DNA of 64,000 nucleotides from Thermocoleostomius sinensis A174 (GTDB taxonomy: Bacteria; Cyanobacteriota; Cyanobacteriia; Elainellales; Elainellaceae): assembly GCF_026802175.1 (NCBI RefSeq), contig NZ_CP113797.1, forward strand, positions 496,001-560,000. Reading direction: 5' to 3'. Every line of letters starts with the position of its first letter. Position 1 is the stretch's first letter. The notes under the pieces were generated by a model. It saw only the letters and a list, made by a program, of their open reading frames with translations. It searched no databases and was not told the DNA's origin. This document shows, piece after piece, positions 17,542-26,757 of the stretch. The translations under genes and the position numbers were made by a program.

Positions 17542-17904
17542 ATGCAGTCAGTCTTTCACATCACACCACAGCAAGCATGGAACGTCGCACAGGCACAAGG
17601 GCTATATCGCTGTGAGTCGCTAGACACAGAAGGGTTTATTCATTGCTCTACCCAATTGCAGGTGATACGGGTTGCTAACGCGTTCTATCGCGGACAAACA
17701 GGGCTAGTGTTGCTGCAAATTGATGCCGATCGTCTGCAAGCAGACTTGCGATACGACCCGATCGAAACGGGCGAAGCCTTTCCCCATCTTTACGGACCAC
17801 TGAACCTAGAGGCTGTGGTACAGGTGCATCCCTTTGAACCAGAAGCAGATGGCTCCTTTGAACTACCAGACACTTTAAAGCGCAACGTTAATGGGCAGCC
17901 TTAA
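17542..17904 (+). CDS. DUF952 family protein
   Basis: 120 residues from ATG 17542 (a TTG at 17527 is also in frame). The motifs VFHITPQQAW, GFIHCSTQLQVIRVAN and FPHLYGPLNLEAVV are characteristic of DUF952, a small fold related to ADP-ribosyltransferase-like or RNA 2'-phosphotransferase folds, with conserved His and Ser residues. The substrate is unknown. Closely linked to DUF3143 upstream. Confidence 0.85.
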   Translation: MQSVFHITPQQAWNVAQAQGLYRCESLDTEGFIHCSTQLQVIRVANAFYRGQTGLVLLQIDADRLQADLRYDPIETGEAFPHLYGPLNLEAVVQVHPFEPEADGSFELPDTLKRNVNGQP

Positions 17905-17968
17905 CAGGCAAAATTAGAAAGAATTAGAAAGCGATTGCTTGCTGGTAGCTGTGTTGACTGCCCTTGGA

Positions 17969-19264
17969 ATGACTATGACATTTACCGTGCGATCGATTTT
18001 TCGGTTCCTGCTTGTGATGTTGTTGAGTCTCGGACTCCTCACAGGGTGTCAACCCACCTCGCCTGTCTCTGATGGGGTGATTCACTTGACGCTTTGGCAC
18101 GGCGTGAACCCACCACCGAACCGAGATGTATTGCAACGTTTGGTCGATCAATTCAATCAAACCCATCCCACCATTCAAGTTGAGTCGCTGTATGTGGGGC
18201 AAAGCGACCAACAAATGCCCAAACTCCTTGCCAGTGTGGTAGGCAATGTACCACCTCATATGCTTTGGAATGCGCCGACACTTACTGGACAGTTGGTAGA
18301 GCTAGATGCCCTGCGAGTGCTGGATGACTGGCTAGCAGAGAGTCCACTTCGCGCAGAAATCGATCCAGCCCTGCTGGAAACAATGATTTGGGAAGGTCAC
18401 GTTTGGTCAATTCCTTTTGATGTCAATAACGTTGGGATTTTCTATCGCCCCAGTTTATTTGCAGCGGCTGGCATTACCGAGTTACCCCAAACCTGGGGAG
18501 CGTTCCGGCAAGTAGCTCGCCAACTGACTCGTCCTGAAGTAAATCAACATGGCATTCAGCTTCCTTTGGGGAAAGGCGAGTGGGCGGTGTTCACTTGGCT
18601 ACCGTTTATGTGGAGCGGTGGGGGAGAGTTGCTGACTCCAACCGATGAGGTGACGGTGTTGAATTCTGGCGCGATCGCTGCTCTACAACTGTGGCGCGAT
18701 TTGCTTGACGATGGCTCTGCGATTCTGTCCCCACCCGAACGGGGCTATGAACTCGACAAATTTTTAGAAGGGCAAGTGGCCATGCAAATCACGGGGCCAT
18801 GGACACTGGGGCAACTGCAAGCAACAGGCAAGGATTTTGCGGTGATGCCAATCCCGACTGGTATCCGACCGGCAACGAGCATCGGCGGCGAGAATTTATT
18901 CATCTTCAAAACTACACCAGAGGAAGAACGGGCCGCTTGGACATTCGCTGAATATGTCCTTAGTGAAGCCTTTCAAACCGAATGGGCGATCGGCACTGGC
19001 TATTTACCCGTTAACTTGAAATCCCGAGAAAACCCCGCTTACCTGGACTTCATTGCCCAACAGCCTGCCCTCAACGTATTTCTTCAGCAAGCACCCTACG
19101 GGCGATCGCGTCCCATTATTCCCGGCTATAACCGCATTTCCGAAAACCTAGGGCGATCGATTGAAGCTACCCTGTTGAACAAAAGCACTCCTGAAGATGC
19201 CCTTACCACGGCCCAATCACGAGTGGACTTGGCGATCGGACGAGAAAGAAGGATGCGGGAATAA
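17969..19264 (+). CDS. extracellular solute-binding lipoprotein, family 1 (sugar-type)
   Basis: Substrate-binding subunit of an ABC importer of the MalE/UgpB class. 431 residues from ATG 17969, with a lipoprotein signal sequence ending in LLTGC. The mature part begins with VIHLTLWHGVNPPPNRDVL, followed by LVDQFNQTHPTIQVESLYVG, and has MQITGPWTLGQL and EEERAAWTFAEYVLS, all family-like. No permease or ATPase gene is adjacent, so its transporter must be encoded elsewhere or shared. The ligand may be a di- or oligosaccharide or glycerol-3-phosphate. Confidence 0.88.
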   Translation: MTMTFTVRSIFRFLLVMLLSLGLLTGCQPTSPVSDGVIHLTLWHGVNPPPNRDVLQRLVDQFNQTHPTIQVESLYVGQSDQQMPKLLASVVGNVPPHMLWNAPTLTGQLVELDALRVLDDWLAESPLRAEIDPALLETMIWEGHVWSIPFDVNNVGIFYRPSLFAAAGITELPQTWGAFRQVARQLTRPEVNQHGIQLPLGKGEWAVFTWLPFMWSGGGELLTPTDEVTVLNSGAIAALQLWRDLLDDGSAILSPPERGYELDKFLEGQVAMQITGPWTLGQLQATGKDFAVMPIPTGIRPATSIGGENLFIFKTTPEEERAAWTFAEYVLSEAFQTEWAIGTGYLPVNLKSRENPAYLDFIAQQPALNVFLQQAPYGRSRPIIPGYNRISENLGRSIEATLLNKSTPEDALTTAQSRVDLAIGRERRMRE

Positions 19265-19277
19265 GGAATAGGGAGAA

Positions 19278-19303
19278 TGTAGGGTAGGTCTGTAGGGTAG
19301 GTC
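19278..19303 (+). repeat. perfect 13-bp tandem duplication
   Basis: TGTAGGGTAGGTC is present twice in direct succession just after the solute-binding-protein gene. Confidence 0.85.
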
Positions 19304-19378
19304 TTGCTGGGCGCTGCCAGCATTTATCACGGGTACATGATACTGCTTTAAACCATCTCTGCGACAGATGAGCCGCTC

Positions 19379-19406
19379 GTAAGGGCGATTCGCGATTCGC
19401 CCTTAC
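19379..19406. repeat. palindromic interspersed repeat
   Basis: A 10-bp inverted repeat, GTAAGGGCGA (19379-19388) and TCGCCCTTAC (19397-19406), encloses TTCGCGAT. It resembles small palindromes dispersed in cyanobacterial intergenic DNA. There is no T-run, so it is probably not a terminator for the upstream gene. Confidence 0.6.
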
Positions 19407-19466
19407 CCGATCTGCCACATTCTCAATTTAAATTGGTATTAGTTTTAGTTGGGAAGTTGCCAGCCG

Positions 19467-19745
19467 ATGACGCCTGAGGAAATCCGAGACTTGTTTGAGC
19501 AAACTGATCGTCGTATCGATAGAATTGCCCAGTTGCAGGAGTCCAACGCCCGGGCGATCGAGTCCAATAGTGCAGCGATTGCTCAGCTACGAGAAGATAC
19601 GCGAGTGTCGTTTGAGCGAACTATGACTGCGCTTCAAGTTGTAGCTCAAGCGGCGCAACGCAACACCGAATCGATCGATCGACTAGAGCAACTCATCGAA
19701 ATCCTAGTCCGGCGTGATCTGGAAAACGGAAATGGCGCAGGGTAG
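19467..19745 (+). CDS. small coiled-coil protein
   Basis: 92 residues, almost wholly coiled coil: heptads run from ELRDLF-like residues near the start through IAQLQESNARAIESNSAAIA to SIDRLEQLIEIL. Such short Ser/Asn/Ala/Ile-rich coiled coils are common and uncharacterised in cyanobacteria. ATG 19467 is chosen over an in-frame TTG 18 bases upstream. A related but truncated copy lies at 45634-45738. It converges on the cytosine-deaminase-like gene. Confidence 0.65.
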   Translation: MTPEEIRDLFEQTDRRIDRIAQLQESNARAIESNSAAIAQLREDTRVSFERTMTALQVVAQAAQRNTESIDRLEQLIEILVRRDLENGNGAG

Positions 19746-19780
19746 ATTCTTCTCCATTCGGCGTAAGTATCTTGCCGCCT

Positions 19781-19815
19781 CCCTAACCCCTACTCCCCAA
19801 CCCCCACTCCCCCCT
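19781..19815. repeat. heptamer repeat overlapping the codA-like 3' end
   Basis: Five 7-base units in a row (CCCTAAC, CCCTACT, CCCCAAC, CCCCACT, CCCCCCT). The last codons of the leftward cytosine-deaminase-like gene read through them, giving the tail GGVGVGE. Confidence 0.7.
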
Positions 19816-21070
19816 TCCACTGCGGTTTTGCCGGTTCGGTCGCTACTAATAGCTTGCCCTGCGAGATTACATACCGCACGAGCGATCGGTGGCGGATGGC
19901 TTCATACTTACTGTCGGCATCCAGCACAATCAAATTCGCGGGTTTGCCCACCTCAACACCATACTGATCTTCAATGTGCAAAGTTTTTGCGGCGTTCCAT
20001 GTCACCATGTTATAACAGGCGTCAATTTCACTTGTACCCGTCATTTGGCAAACATGTACTGCCATATTGGCCACGTCTAGCATATTGCCAGTCCCCAGCG
20101 AGTACCAGGGATCTTGTACACAGTCGTGCCCCAGGCTAACATTCTGTCCTTGTTGCCATAGCTCCTTCACACGAGTGACACCGCGCCGTTTTGGATAGGT
20201 ATCGGTTCGCCCTTGTAGCGTAATGTTAATTAGGGGATTGGCAATGAAATTTAGAGCGGTACGCTGCAAAAATCCCATCAGCTTAAAGGCATAGGCATTG
20301 TTGTAAGAGCCAAACGCAGTTGTGTGGCTAGCGGTGACTCGCGATCCCAAGCCCGATCGCACTGCACAGGCACAGACCACTTCTAAGAAGCGAGATTGAT
20401 CATCATCGATCTCATCACAGTGAATATCAATTAACCGATTGTATTGTTTTGCCCACTCAAAAATGCGGTGAATCGATCGCACACCATCCTCGCGGGTTAA
20501 CTCATAGTGAGGAATGCCGCCAATCGCATCCACACCCAATTTGAGTGCTTCTTCCATTAACGCTTCGTTTTCTGGCCTACTATAAATGCCATCTTGGGGA
20601 AAGGCTACCACTTGCAGCGTGATCCAATCTTTTACCTGCTCCCGAACCTCCAATAAGCCCTTGAGCGCTATTAAATTCTTTTCACTGACATCGGCATGAC
20701 TACGCACAAACAGTACTCCCTGCGTGGCTTGCTGTTGCAAGGTGGCAATGGCCCGCTGCTTCACATCCTCGATCGTCAAAGTTTGTTTCCGATCGCGCCA
20801 AATCTCAATCCCTTCAAATAGGGTGCCGCTTTGGTTCCAACGAGGCTCTCCGGCCGTCAGTGCCGAATCTAAGTGAATATGCGACTCTACAAACGGCGGA
20901 CTCACCACCTGCCCTTGCAAATCCAACTCTAACTGGGCAGACTGTTCAATTTCAGGAGCGATCGCAGCAATTTTGCCATTTGCAATTGCAATATCTACCT
21001 CTGTAGGGGCTTCGGTTGGGTGCAAGAGCTTGCCATGCCGCAACAAAATCTCATAGAACGGAGAAGACAT
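19790..21070 (-). CDS. codA: cytosine deaminase-like amidohydrolase
   Basis: 426 residues, similar to E. coli CodA along its length: SPPFVESHIHLDSALTAGEP, NQSGTLFEGIEIWRDRK, GGIPHYELTRE, DIHCDEIDDDQSRF, TASHTTAFGSYNNAY and TDTYPKRRGVTRVKE. Metal ligands (HIH, HCDE His, GHD Asp) are kept. The E. coli GHDDV motif, whose second Asp contacts the pyrimidine, reads GHDCV here, with Cys317. That may shift specificity to another cyclic amide or amine, so the symbol marks the family only. No CodB permease gene is adjacent. The C-terminal tail derives from a repeat. Confidence 0.82.
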   Translation of the reverse strand: MSSPFYEILLRHGKLLHPTEAPTEVDIAIANGKIAAIAPEIEQSAQLELDLQGQVVSPPFVESHIHLDSALTAGEPRWNQSGTLFEGIEIWRDRKQTLTIEDVKQRAIATLQQQATQGVLFVRSHADVSEKNLIALKGLLEVREQVKDWITLQVVAFPQDGIYSRPENEALMEEALKLGVDAIGGIPHYELTREDGVRSIHRIFEWAKQYNRLIDIHCDEIDDDQSRFLEVVCACAVRSGLGSRVTASHTTAFGSYNNAYAFKLMGFLQRTALNFIANPLINITLQGRTDTYPKRRGVTRVKELWQQGQNVSLGHDCVQDPWYSLGTGNMLDVANMAVHVCQMTGTSEIDACYNMVTWNAAKTLHIEDQYGVEVGKPANLIVLDADSKYEAIRHRSLVRYVISQGKLLVATEPAKPQWKGGVGVGE

Positions 21071-21307
21071 AGACCGGTTGCTAGTAAAGTCTAGCTACCA
21101 GCATACCTTCCGCCTGTAGAATCACCAAGCGAACTTAAAAAGAATGCTCGGATGGTAGTCAGGATGATATTTGCATCTTACCGATAACGTGACAACGAGC
21201 AAAATCTATTTCATCCCAGCACTCCGCAATTTTTCCATCCTGTTTCTTATGAAATTTTTGTTGTTCTCCTACTCTGTCATTGAATTACCCTAAGTCAAAT
21301 AAGAAAA

Positions 21308-21754
21308 CTATGTTCCCGATGGTTCAACCGCTTGAATACCATGCTTCTCAAGAATTTCAGGCATTTTAGCTAGATGGTTGGGTAACTCTCTAATTTTCTC
21401 TGACATTTCGATGAAAAACTCATCAATTTTACCTCCAACTGCCCATGCAAGAAACTTGACAACTTGATCAGAATTATTTTTATAGCCGTGGGGTGTTCCA
21501 GCGGGCACGTGCACAAAGTCACCAGGCTCGATCGTCAACTCTCCGCCATCCAAATACATAATCATTGAGCCTTCTAGCATATAGTAGCTTTCCTCTTCCT
21601 TGGTATGAGTATGTGGAGGAACAAAACTATTTGGAGGAACATCGACAGTCACAACTGTCATACTATTGAGAGACTGGGCAGATTTTAATTTGATACATAC
21701 CCTATCACTTAAAACTTGTAGGCTTTGACCTTCTTCGTGTTTCAACACCGTCAT
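21308..21754 (-). CDS. single cupin-domain protein
   Basis: 148 residues with a clear cupin_2 barrel: VPPHTHTKEEESYYMLEGSM (motif 1, His/His/Glu metal ligands) and PAGTPHGYKNNS (motif 2, His). ATG 21754 has GAGGAA upstream; a GTG nine codons earlier is less likely. The C-terminus is a helical tail (KIRELPNHLAKMPEILEKHG). Cupins of this type include dioxygenases, isomerases and simple binding proteins; no substrate can be given. It is flanked by unrelated divergent and convergent genes. Confidence 0.82.
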   Translation of the reverse strand: MTVLKHEEGQSLQVLSDRVCIKLKSAQSLNSMTVVTVDVPPNSFVPPHTHTKEEESYYMLEGSMIMYLDGGELTIEPGDFVHVPAGTPHGYKNNSDQVVKFLAWAVGGKIDEFFIEMSEKIRELPNHLAKMPEILEKHGIQAVEPSGT

Positions 21755-22052
21755 CTTTCCGTTCCTCACTGGATCTAACACATAGATATACGTATAACCA
21801 TTTCAATTGGATCTCGGGTTCAAAAGTAGTAACCACTCCAGCCGTATAACAACTGATATGAGTTGCTTCAAGCTGAAACCTCAACGACGCTGGGCTTGAG
21901 CCATAGTGAAAAACAGCTTATGGTCATTGCTGCAACTCGTTCTCCTAGTCAGTAACAGAGATGCGATCTATGATTTGCCTGGAGGTGCGCCGATCTTGTT
22001 TGTCTCTGTCAAAAGTTGGCACACCCCAAGAAGTCAGCATTGAGGAAAGCCC

Positions 22053-23564
22053 ATGACTGCCACTGCCCTGTCTACTAATTTTTCGGACTTAGAAGCAATT
22101 CAATCGGGCTTGCCCAACATCTGTGGTTGGGAACGGGAGATAGCCACGATCGTCAATCACCCTGACCCTATTTTCCTACCCCACACCAATCTACAACTCA
22201 CACAGATTACGGCTGGGTTTGCCTGTGCCCTGCACATGCATCAGCCCACCATTCCCTGTGGAGAGGGGGTCATCAGTCATCTTCAGTGGATGTTCGATCG
22301 CCCTCACGAGGGTGATAACCACAACGCCGGAACCTTTGCCTGGTGCTATTCCCGCATGGGCGATTTTATTCCAGAACTAGTCGGCAATGGAGCTAATCCT
22401 CGCATCATGCTGGACTATTCGGGAAATTTGCTCTGGGGGCTGTGCCAAATGCAGCGAGACGATATCCTCAACAATCTGCGGCGCTTGGCTTGCGATCATA
22501 CCTATCAACCCTATGTGGAATGGTTGGGGACGATGTGGAGTCATGCCGTTGTCCCATCCACCCCCATTCCTGACATCAAGCTGCATATACAAGCCTGGCA
22601 GCAGTTTTTTGCAGCCCTATTTGGCGTGGAGGCCTTGCGACGAGTCAAAGGTTTTTCGCCCCCAGAAATGCACCTCCCCAACCACCCCGATACATTGTAT
22701 GAATACATCAAAGCACTGAAAGAATGCGGCTATCGCTGGCTATTAGTGCAAGAACATTCGGTAGAACGGTTAGATGGCACTGGATTACATCACTCGGATA
22801 AATATGTACCCAATCGGTTGATTGCTCGTAACTCCCATGGTGAAACTCTCAGCATTACGGCACTGATCAAAACTCAAGGCTCGGATACAAAGCTAGTGGC
22901 GCAGATGCAGCCCTATCATGAAGCCAAAGGTCGATCGCCCCAGTCAATCGGAAATCTCATGGTTCCCAGTTGCGTCACTCAAATTGCCGATGGCGAGAAT
23001 GGCGGCGTCATGATGAACGAATTTCCGCGCGATTTTATGCCCGTTTGGTACGAGATCAAAAACAATGGTCGCAGCCAGAATGGGGTCGTAGGACTCAACG
23101 GCACAGAATATATTGAACTCTTAGAAGCAGCAGGTGTTAGTCTAGAACACTATCCCACATGTCAACCGATCGGGCAGCACAAAATTTGGCAGCGAGTTGA
23201 CCCCGACCACCCCACTCCCGAAGCGGTAGCCCAGACGATTGCGGAGTTGAATCAAACCGATCCACACTTTCACATGGATGGCGCGTCTTGGACTAATGAT
23301 ATTAGCTGGGTCAAGGGTTACGAAAATGTGCTGGAACCCATGAGTCAACTAAGTGCCCAATTTCATGAAAAGTATGATGCGTTGGTGCAGCAAGACCCAG
23401 CAGTAACACGACGATCGGACTATCAGGAGGCACTGCTGTATAACCTGTTGCTACAAACCAGTTGCTTTCGCTATTGGGGACAGGGCATGTGGACAGATTA
23501 CGCACGGGAACTGTATCGACGCGGCGAGGCAGTGTTGCAACGCCCACTCAATCCTTGTGCCTAG
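22053..23564 (+). CDS. glycoside hydrolase family 57 protein
   Basis: 503 residues. The GH57 start motif appears as CALHMHQPTIP after an N-terminal extension, and the fold continues with WLGTMWSHAVVPSTP, GFSPPEMHLPN (conserved Glu) and WLLVQEHSVERL. GH57 enzymes are alpha-amylases, branching enzymes, amylopullulanases or 4-alpha-glucanotransferases acting on glycogen-like glucans. The exact activity cannot be fixed from sequence by eye. No signal peptide is seen, so it is cytoplasmic. Its 3' end lies 2 bases from the convergent neighbour. Confidence 0.85.
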   Translation: MTATALSTNFSDLEAIQSGLPNICGWEREIATIVNHPDPIFLPHTNLQLTQITAGFACALHMHQPTIPCGEGVISHLQWMFDRPHEGDNHNAGTFAWCYSRMGDFIPELVGNGANPRIMLDYSGNLLWGLCQMQRDDILNNLRRLACDHTYQPYVEWLGTMWSHAVVPSTPIPDIKLHIQAWQQFFAALFGVEALRRVKGFSPPEMHLPNHPDTLYEYIKALKECGYRWLLVQEHSVERLDGTGLHHSDKYVPNRLIARNSHGETLSITALIKTQGSDTKLVAQMQPYHEAKGRSPQSIGNLMVPSCVTQIADGENGGVMMNEFPRDFMPVWYEIKNNGRSQNGVVGLNGTEYIELLEAAGVSLEHYPTCQPIGQHKIWQRVDPDHPTPEAVAQTIAELNQTDPHFHMDGASWTNDISWVKGYENVLEPMSQLSAQFHEKYDALVQQDPAVTRRSDYQEALLYNLLLQTSCFRYWGQGMWTDYARELYRRGEAVLQRPLNPCA

Positions 23565-23566
23565 AA

Positions 23567-25936
23567 TCATTGGGACTGAAACTGTTGAGTTGCGGCTGAC
23601 CAGCGCTCAATCCAATATCCTTGGACATCTCCCATGATCAAAGCCGGGCCATCTCCCAAATCAACGATCGCCTTCAGAGATGGACCCGTTGCCAAAACTC
23701 GATCGCGAAATAGAACGCGCCCTTGGTTCGACAAAATCAGCGTTTGCGGCTGCATTGCTGGACTGGTAGAAGACGATTTCATCCGGAGGGACAAAATGGC
23801 TTCTGGCTGATCATCACCTGTCAATTCCATTAGTTGCACTGACCAACCGCCAATCTGTTGCAGCAGCATTGTTGGATTGGTGGGTTCTGCTAAAAAGAGG
23901 GACTGGGCATGATGTAGTTCTTGCCACAGCATCGGTGCTAGGGTGTCTGACCAGTTTGGCTGCTGACTGAGATCAGCCACGGTGAGGCGATCGATGGGAT
24001 CTATCCAAGGCATGGTGTCCAAAGTGAGCACTAGGAAGAGAGGGCTATCAGGATTGACCGGAGGTGGATCACCCGCCGCCAAGAGCACAACGTCACTACC
24101 AACGGTGCGCAATCCTTTGACCGTAACTTGGCGAAGGTGGGGTTGCATGTTGCCTGTCCAAGCCAATAGTTGCAGCGTCGGCCGGGTGTCTAGTTGCAAC
24201 TGCGACCAAAGTTGAGTCACGAGGTTGGACTCTGTTCCTTCCTTGGAGACTAACTTCAACGATCGCCAGTCTGCTCCATCTTGAATGCCAATCGCTGAAA
24301 TTTCATACCATCCCTGATCGGCGGCGACGGTTAACGCTTGTGTGGAATCAGGACGCATCCAATCAGATGGATTGATGCTAGGTTGCCAACGAGCAGACCC
24401 AATGAGGCGATGAACAGGATCAGACATGGCAGAACCTGACTCGATAGCAGCGGAAGTGGATGCGAGCGTCTTTGCTGTGGTACTCCGCACAGAGGGGGAT
24501 AACTGTGTCGATTCCACCGTTGTCACCAGCGGATCGAGAAGAGCCAAGACGGCTGCTATGGGTCGATCGCCTTTAGTGTTAGCCTGAGCTTGTCGCCAAG
24601 CTAGGGCCGCATCGCGATCGTGCCGCAGAGCAGATAGTAAAATGCCCCAATTGAGAACGTCAGAGCCAGCCTCTTCCCGCATGGCGGCTTCTACTCGTTG
24701 CCACAATCGATCGGATGGATTTGCCAAAAGGGTAGAGATGGCGTAACCGTTGCGATGAGCATTATGCAAAACACTGAAAGCTTCTGCCCACTGCCCATCA
24801 ATTAGTAGCGCCAAAATTTGCGATCGGGGGCTGTCCCATGCTTGCTGAGCTTGTTTTCGCGTGATGTTGGCGTGAAGCGACACCAAATCCAACTGCGATT
24901 GGGCCAAATCTGACCAATCGGGATCAGTTTGTTTCGCAGTTTGCAATCGGTTCAACCCGTCCGACCACAACCCATTGCGGGCTAGCAATAACCCATTGAC
25001 ATAGCTAGCCGACTTCAAACCAGCCGCTTTAAGGTCAATAGCTTTCACTTGAATCGGCTTACCTGGAGAACTAAGGGCTGCGAATTGATAAACCTGAAAC
25101 CCTGGTTCTAATCCGATCGTTTGATTCACAAGCAACTCTGTGGGTTCTCCACCCGTCACCTGTTGCCATTGAGGAAATTGTTGAGCCGGACTTGTCCATG
25201 CCAACAGTGATTGCAGATGTCTTTGATCTGGATCATACCGAACCAGTTGCCCATACAAAACACGACTACTGCCGCGGTGCCAGTCACCGCTGAGGTGAAA
25301 CCAGATGCCCGGCAAAGGAGCCTGTCCTGTAAGGGGAGTAATTGTGTGTAAGGGCAAGCGACGAGTTGAGCCAGCACTGGCAAGATTTGCATTCACCAAC
25401 GGTGCGATGGCAACCAATTCTTCTGGCCCAGACACAAATAGGCGATCGATGAACTCAAACATCATCTCCTGTCCTGGCAACCGCAATGTTTCGGTTGGAC
25501 GATACACTCGCAGTTCTACCATCGGGCACGCCTGAATCGATCGATCGACCGCGCGACAGGTTGCCTCGGCATACAGAGGTAACAGAAAATCGTTGAAGCC
25601 AGCCGCTTGTTTAGCAAAACCTGGGAAAGTGCTGATATGGACGGGTTGTCCTACTGTCAATCCATGCGCACTCGCCTCTGCCTGTACCTCCGAAAGCGTA
25701 TGCAGATTATTTCGGGTTAGCGGTGACTGTTGCCAATCCGGCCCAAACAAATGCAGCCAACTGACTGTGCCGGGATTGACAATGAGCCGCAATCCAATCC
25801 AAATGCCTCCCAGCGTTGTCACGATCGAGCTACCCATCACGCCCCATGTCCACAGCCAAGACCAACGAGGCGATCGTCGAGGTGAATTGGTAATCAGCAG
25901 CTTAACACGCACCGGAGGTTTAGTCGCCTTCCCCAT
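23567..25936 (-). CDS. large membrane-anchored protein of unknown function
   Basis: 789 residues. A basic N-terminus (RVKLLITNSPRRSPRW) precedes one TM helix at about 30-52, then a long soluble region that should lie outside the cytoplasm. The first half has LTVGQPVHISTFPGFAKQAA and beta-rich stretches; the middle is helical with a TPR-like feel (LLLARNGLWSDGLNRLQTA); the end is beta-rich (PQTLILSNQGRVLFRD). I do not recognise a named domain. Possible role: a cell-envelope protein restricted to cyanobacteria. Confidence 0.7.
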   Translation of the reverse strand: MGKATKPPVRVKLLITNSPRRSPRWSWLWTWGVMGSSIVTTLGGIWIGLRLIVNPGTVSWLHLFGPDWQQSPLTRNNLHTLSEVQAEASAHGLTVGQPVHISTFPGFAKQAAGFNDFLLPLYAEATCRAVDRSIQACPMVELRVYRPTETLRLPGQEMMFEFIDRLFVSGPEELVAIAPLVNANLASAGSTRRLPLHTITPLTGQAPLPGIWFHLSGDWHRGSSRVLYGQLVRYDPDQRHLQSLLAWTSPAQQFPQWQQVTGGEPTELLVNQTIGLEPGFQVYQFAALSSPGKPIQVKAIDLKAAGLKSASYVNGLLLARNGLWSDGLNRLQTAKQTDPDWSDLAQSQLDLVSLHANITRKQAQQAWDSPRSQILALLIDGQWAEAFSVLHNAHRNGYAISTLLANPSDRLWQRVEAAMREEAGSDVLNWGILLSALRHDRDAALAWRQAQANTKGDRPIAAVLALLDPLVTTVESTQLSPSVRSTTAKTLASTSAAIESGSAMSDPVHRLIGSARWQPSINPSDWMRPDSTQALTVAADQGWYEISAIGIQDGADWRSLKLVSKEGTESNLVTQLWSQLQLDTRPTLQLLAWTGNMQPHLRQVTVKGLRTVGSDVVLLAAGDPPPVNPDSPLFLVLTLDTMPWIDPIDRLTVADLSQQPNWSDTLAPMLWQELHHAQSLFLAEPTNPTMLLQQIGGWSVQLMELTGDDQPEAILSLRMKSSSTSPAMQPQTLILSNQGRVLFRDRVLATGPSLKAIVDLGDGPALIMGDVQGYWIERWSAATQQFQSQ

Positions 25937-26168
25937 TGCTTACCACCTGCAAGATATGGCGCAGACAGCTTATTGTCCAGAAGTTTGAAAATTATCCTGG
26001 TTGCAACTATCGCTCCCAAATCATAAATGAATTTTTCTGGCGGCGGTCGCCTTTTTGCAACTCAGTTTGCAACTCCTGAAGATGTTGAGACCTGATGGAA
26101 ACGATTAGACTATCTGTGTATCCCTTACTTATATCCCTCAATTCTTTTCAAACATCCTTCAAGTGTCC

Positions 26169-26672
26169 ATGAAAAAAATTTTGGTCATTGGTTCGGGTGG
26201 GGCTGGCAAATCAACGCTATCTCGACAACTTGGAGAACGATTGAACTTACCAGTGATTCACCTAGACACTCACTATTGGAATGCGGGTTGGGAACCCACT
26301 CCACAAGACAAATGGCAGCAAACCGTAGAACATCTGATGAATCAGGATACTTGGATTATGGACGGAAATTATAGCGGCACAATGAACGCACGTCTTGAAG
26401 CCGCAGATACAGTGATTTTTCTAGATATGCCCCGGCTGCTTTGCCTATGGCGTGTGTTCAGACGACGTTGGCAGTATGCCGGCAAAACTCGTCCTGATAT
26501 GGCGTCAGATTGCCCAGAACAGCTAAATTGGGAGTTTTTAAGTTGGGTGTGGACATATCCTTCACGGCGGCGATCGAGCATTCTCACCCGATTAGCCACC
26601 CTTCCCCCCGACAAAACCGTCATAATCTTGCGATCGCCCGCTGAAGTTAGGCAATTTTTGCGATCGGTGTAG
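26169..26672 (+). CDS. FlaR/adenylate-kinase-like P-loop protein
   Basis: 167 residues from ATG 26169. P-loop GSGGAGKSTLSRQLGERL at the N-terminus, then LPVIHLDTHYWNAGWEPTP, WIMDGNYSGTM and a lid-like region WRVFRRRWQYAGKTRPDM. This is the pattern of proteins annotated as DNA topology modulation protein FlaR, relatives of adenylate and shikimate kinases of unknown substrate. It is cytoplasmic. A hairpin lies between it and the convergent egtD gene. Confidence 0.82.
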   Translation: MKKILVIGSGGAGKSTLSRQLGERLNLPVIHLDTHYWNAGWEPTPQDKWQQTVEHLMNQDTWIMDGNYSGTMNARLEAADTVIFLDMPRLLCLWRVFRRRWQYAGKTRPDMASDCPEQLNWEFLSWVWTYPSRRRSSILTRLATLPPDKTVIILRSPAEVRQFLRSV

Positions 26673-26695
26673 AGAGGAATTGGAAGTTAGGGATC

Positions 26696-26725
26696 AGAGA
26701 TTGAGGACATAAACACTCAATCTCT
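26696..26725. terminator. hairpin between convergent genes
   Basis: A perfect 10-bp stem, AGAGATTGAG (26696-26705) and CTCAATCTCT (26716-26725), with a 10-base loop between the FlaR-like gene and egtD. There is only a weak T-run on either side, so it may be a bidirectional pause or protect 3' ends. Confidence 0.5.
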
Positions 26726-26729
26726 TCAA

Positions 26730-26757
26730 TTCCCGACTCCCCCTCCCTACTTCCCAC
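26730..26757. repeat. heptamer tract at the egtD 3' end
   Basis: Four 7-base pyrimidine-rich units (TTCCCGA, CTCCCCC, TCCCTAC, TTCCCAC) overlap the stop region of the leftward egtD gene. Confidence 0.5.

Noticed and set aside
19379-19406. Palindrome as a terminator of the solute-binding-protein gene
   Set aside because: It lies over 100 bases past the stop and has no T-run; classed as an interspersed repeat instead.
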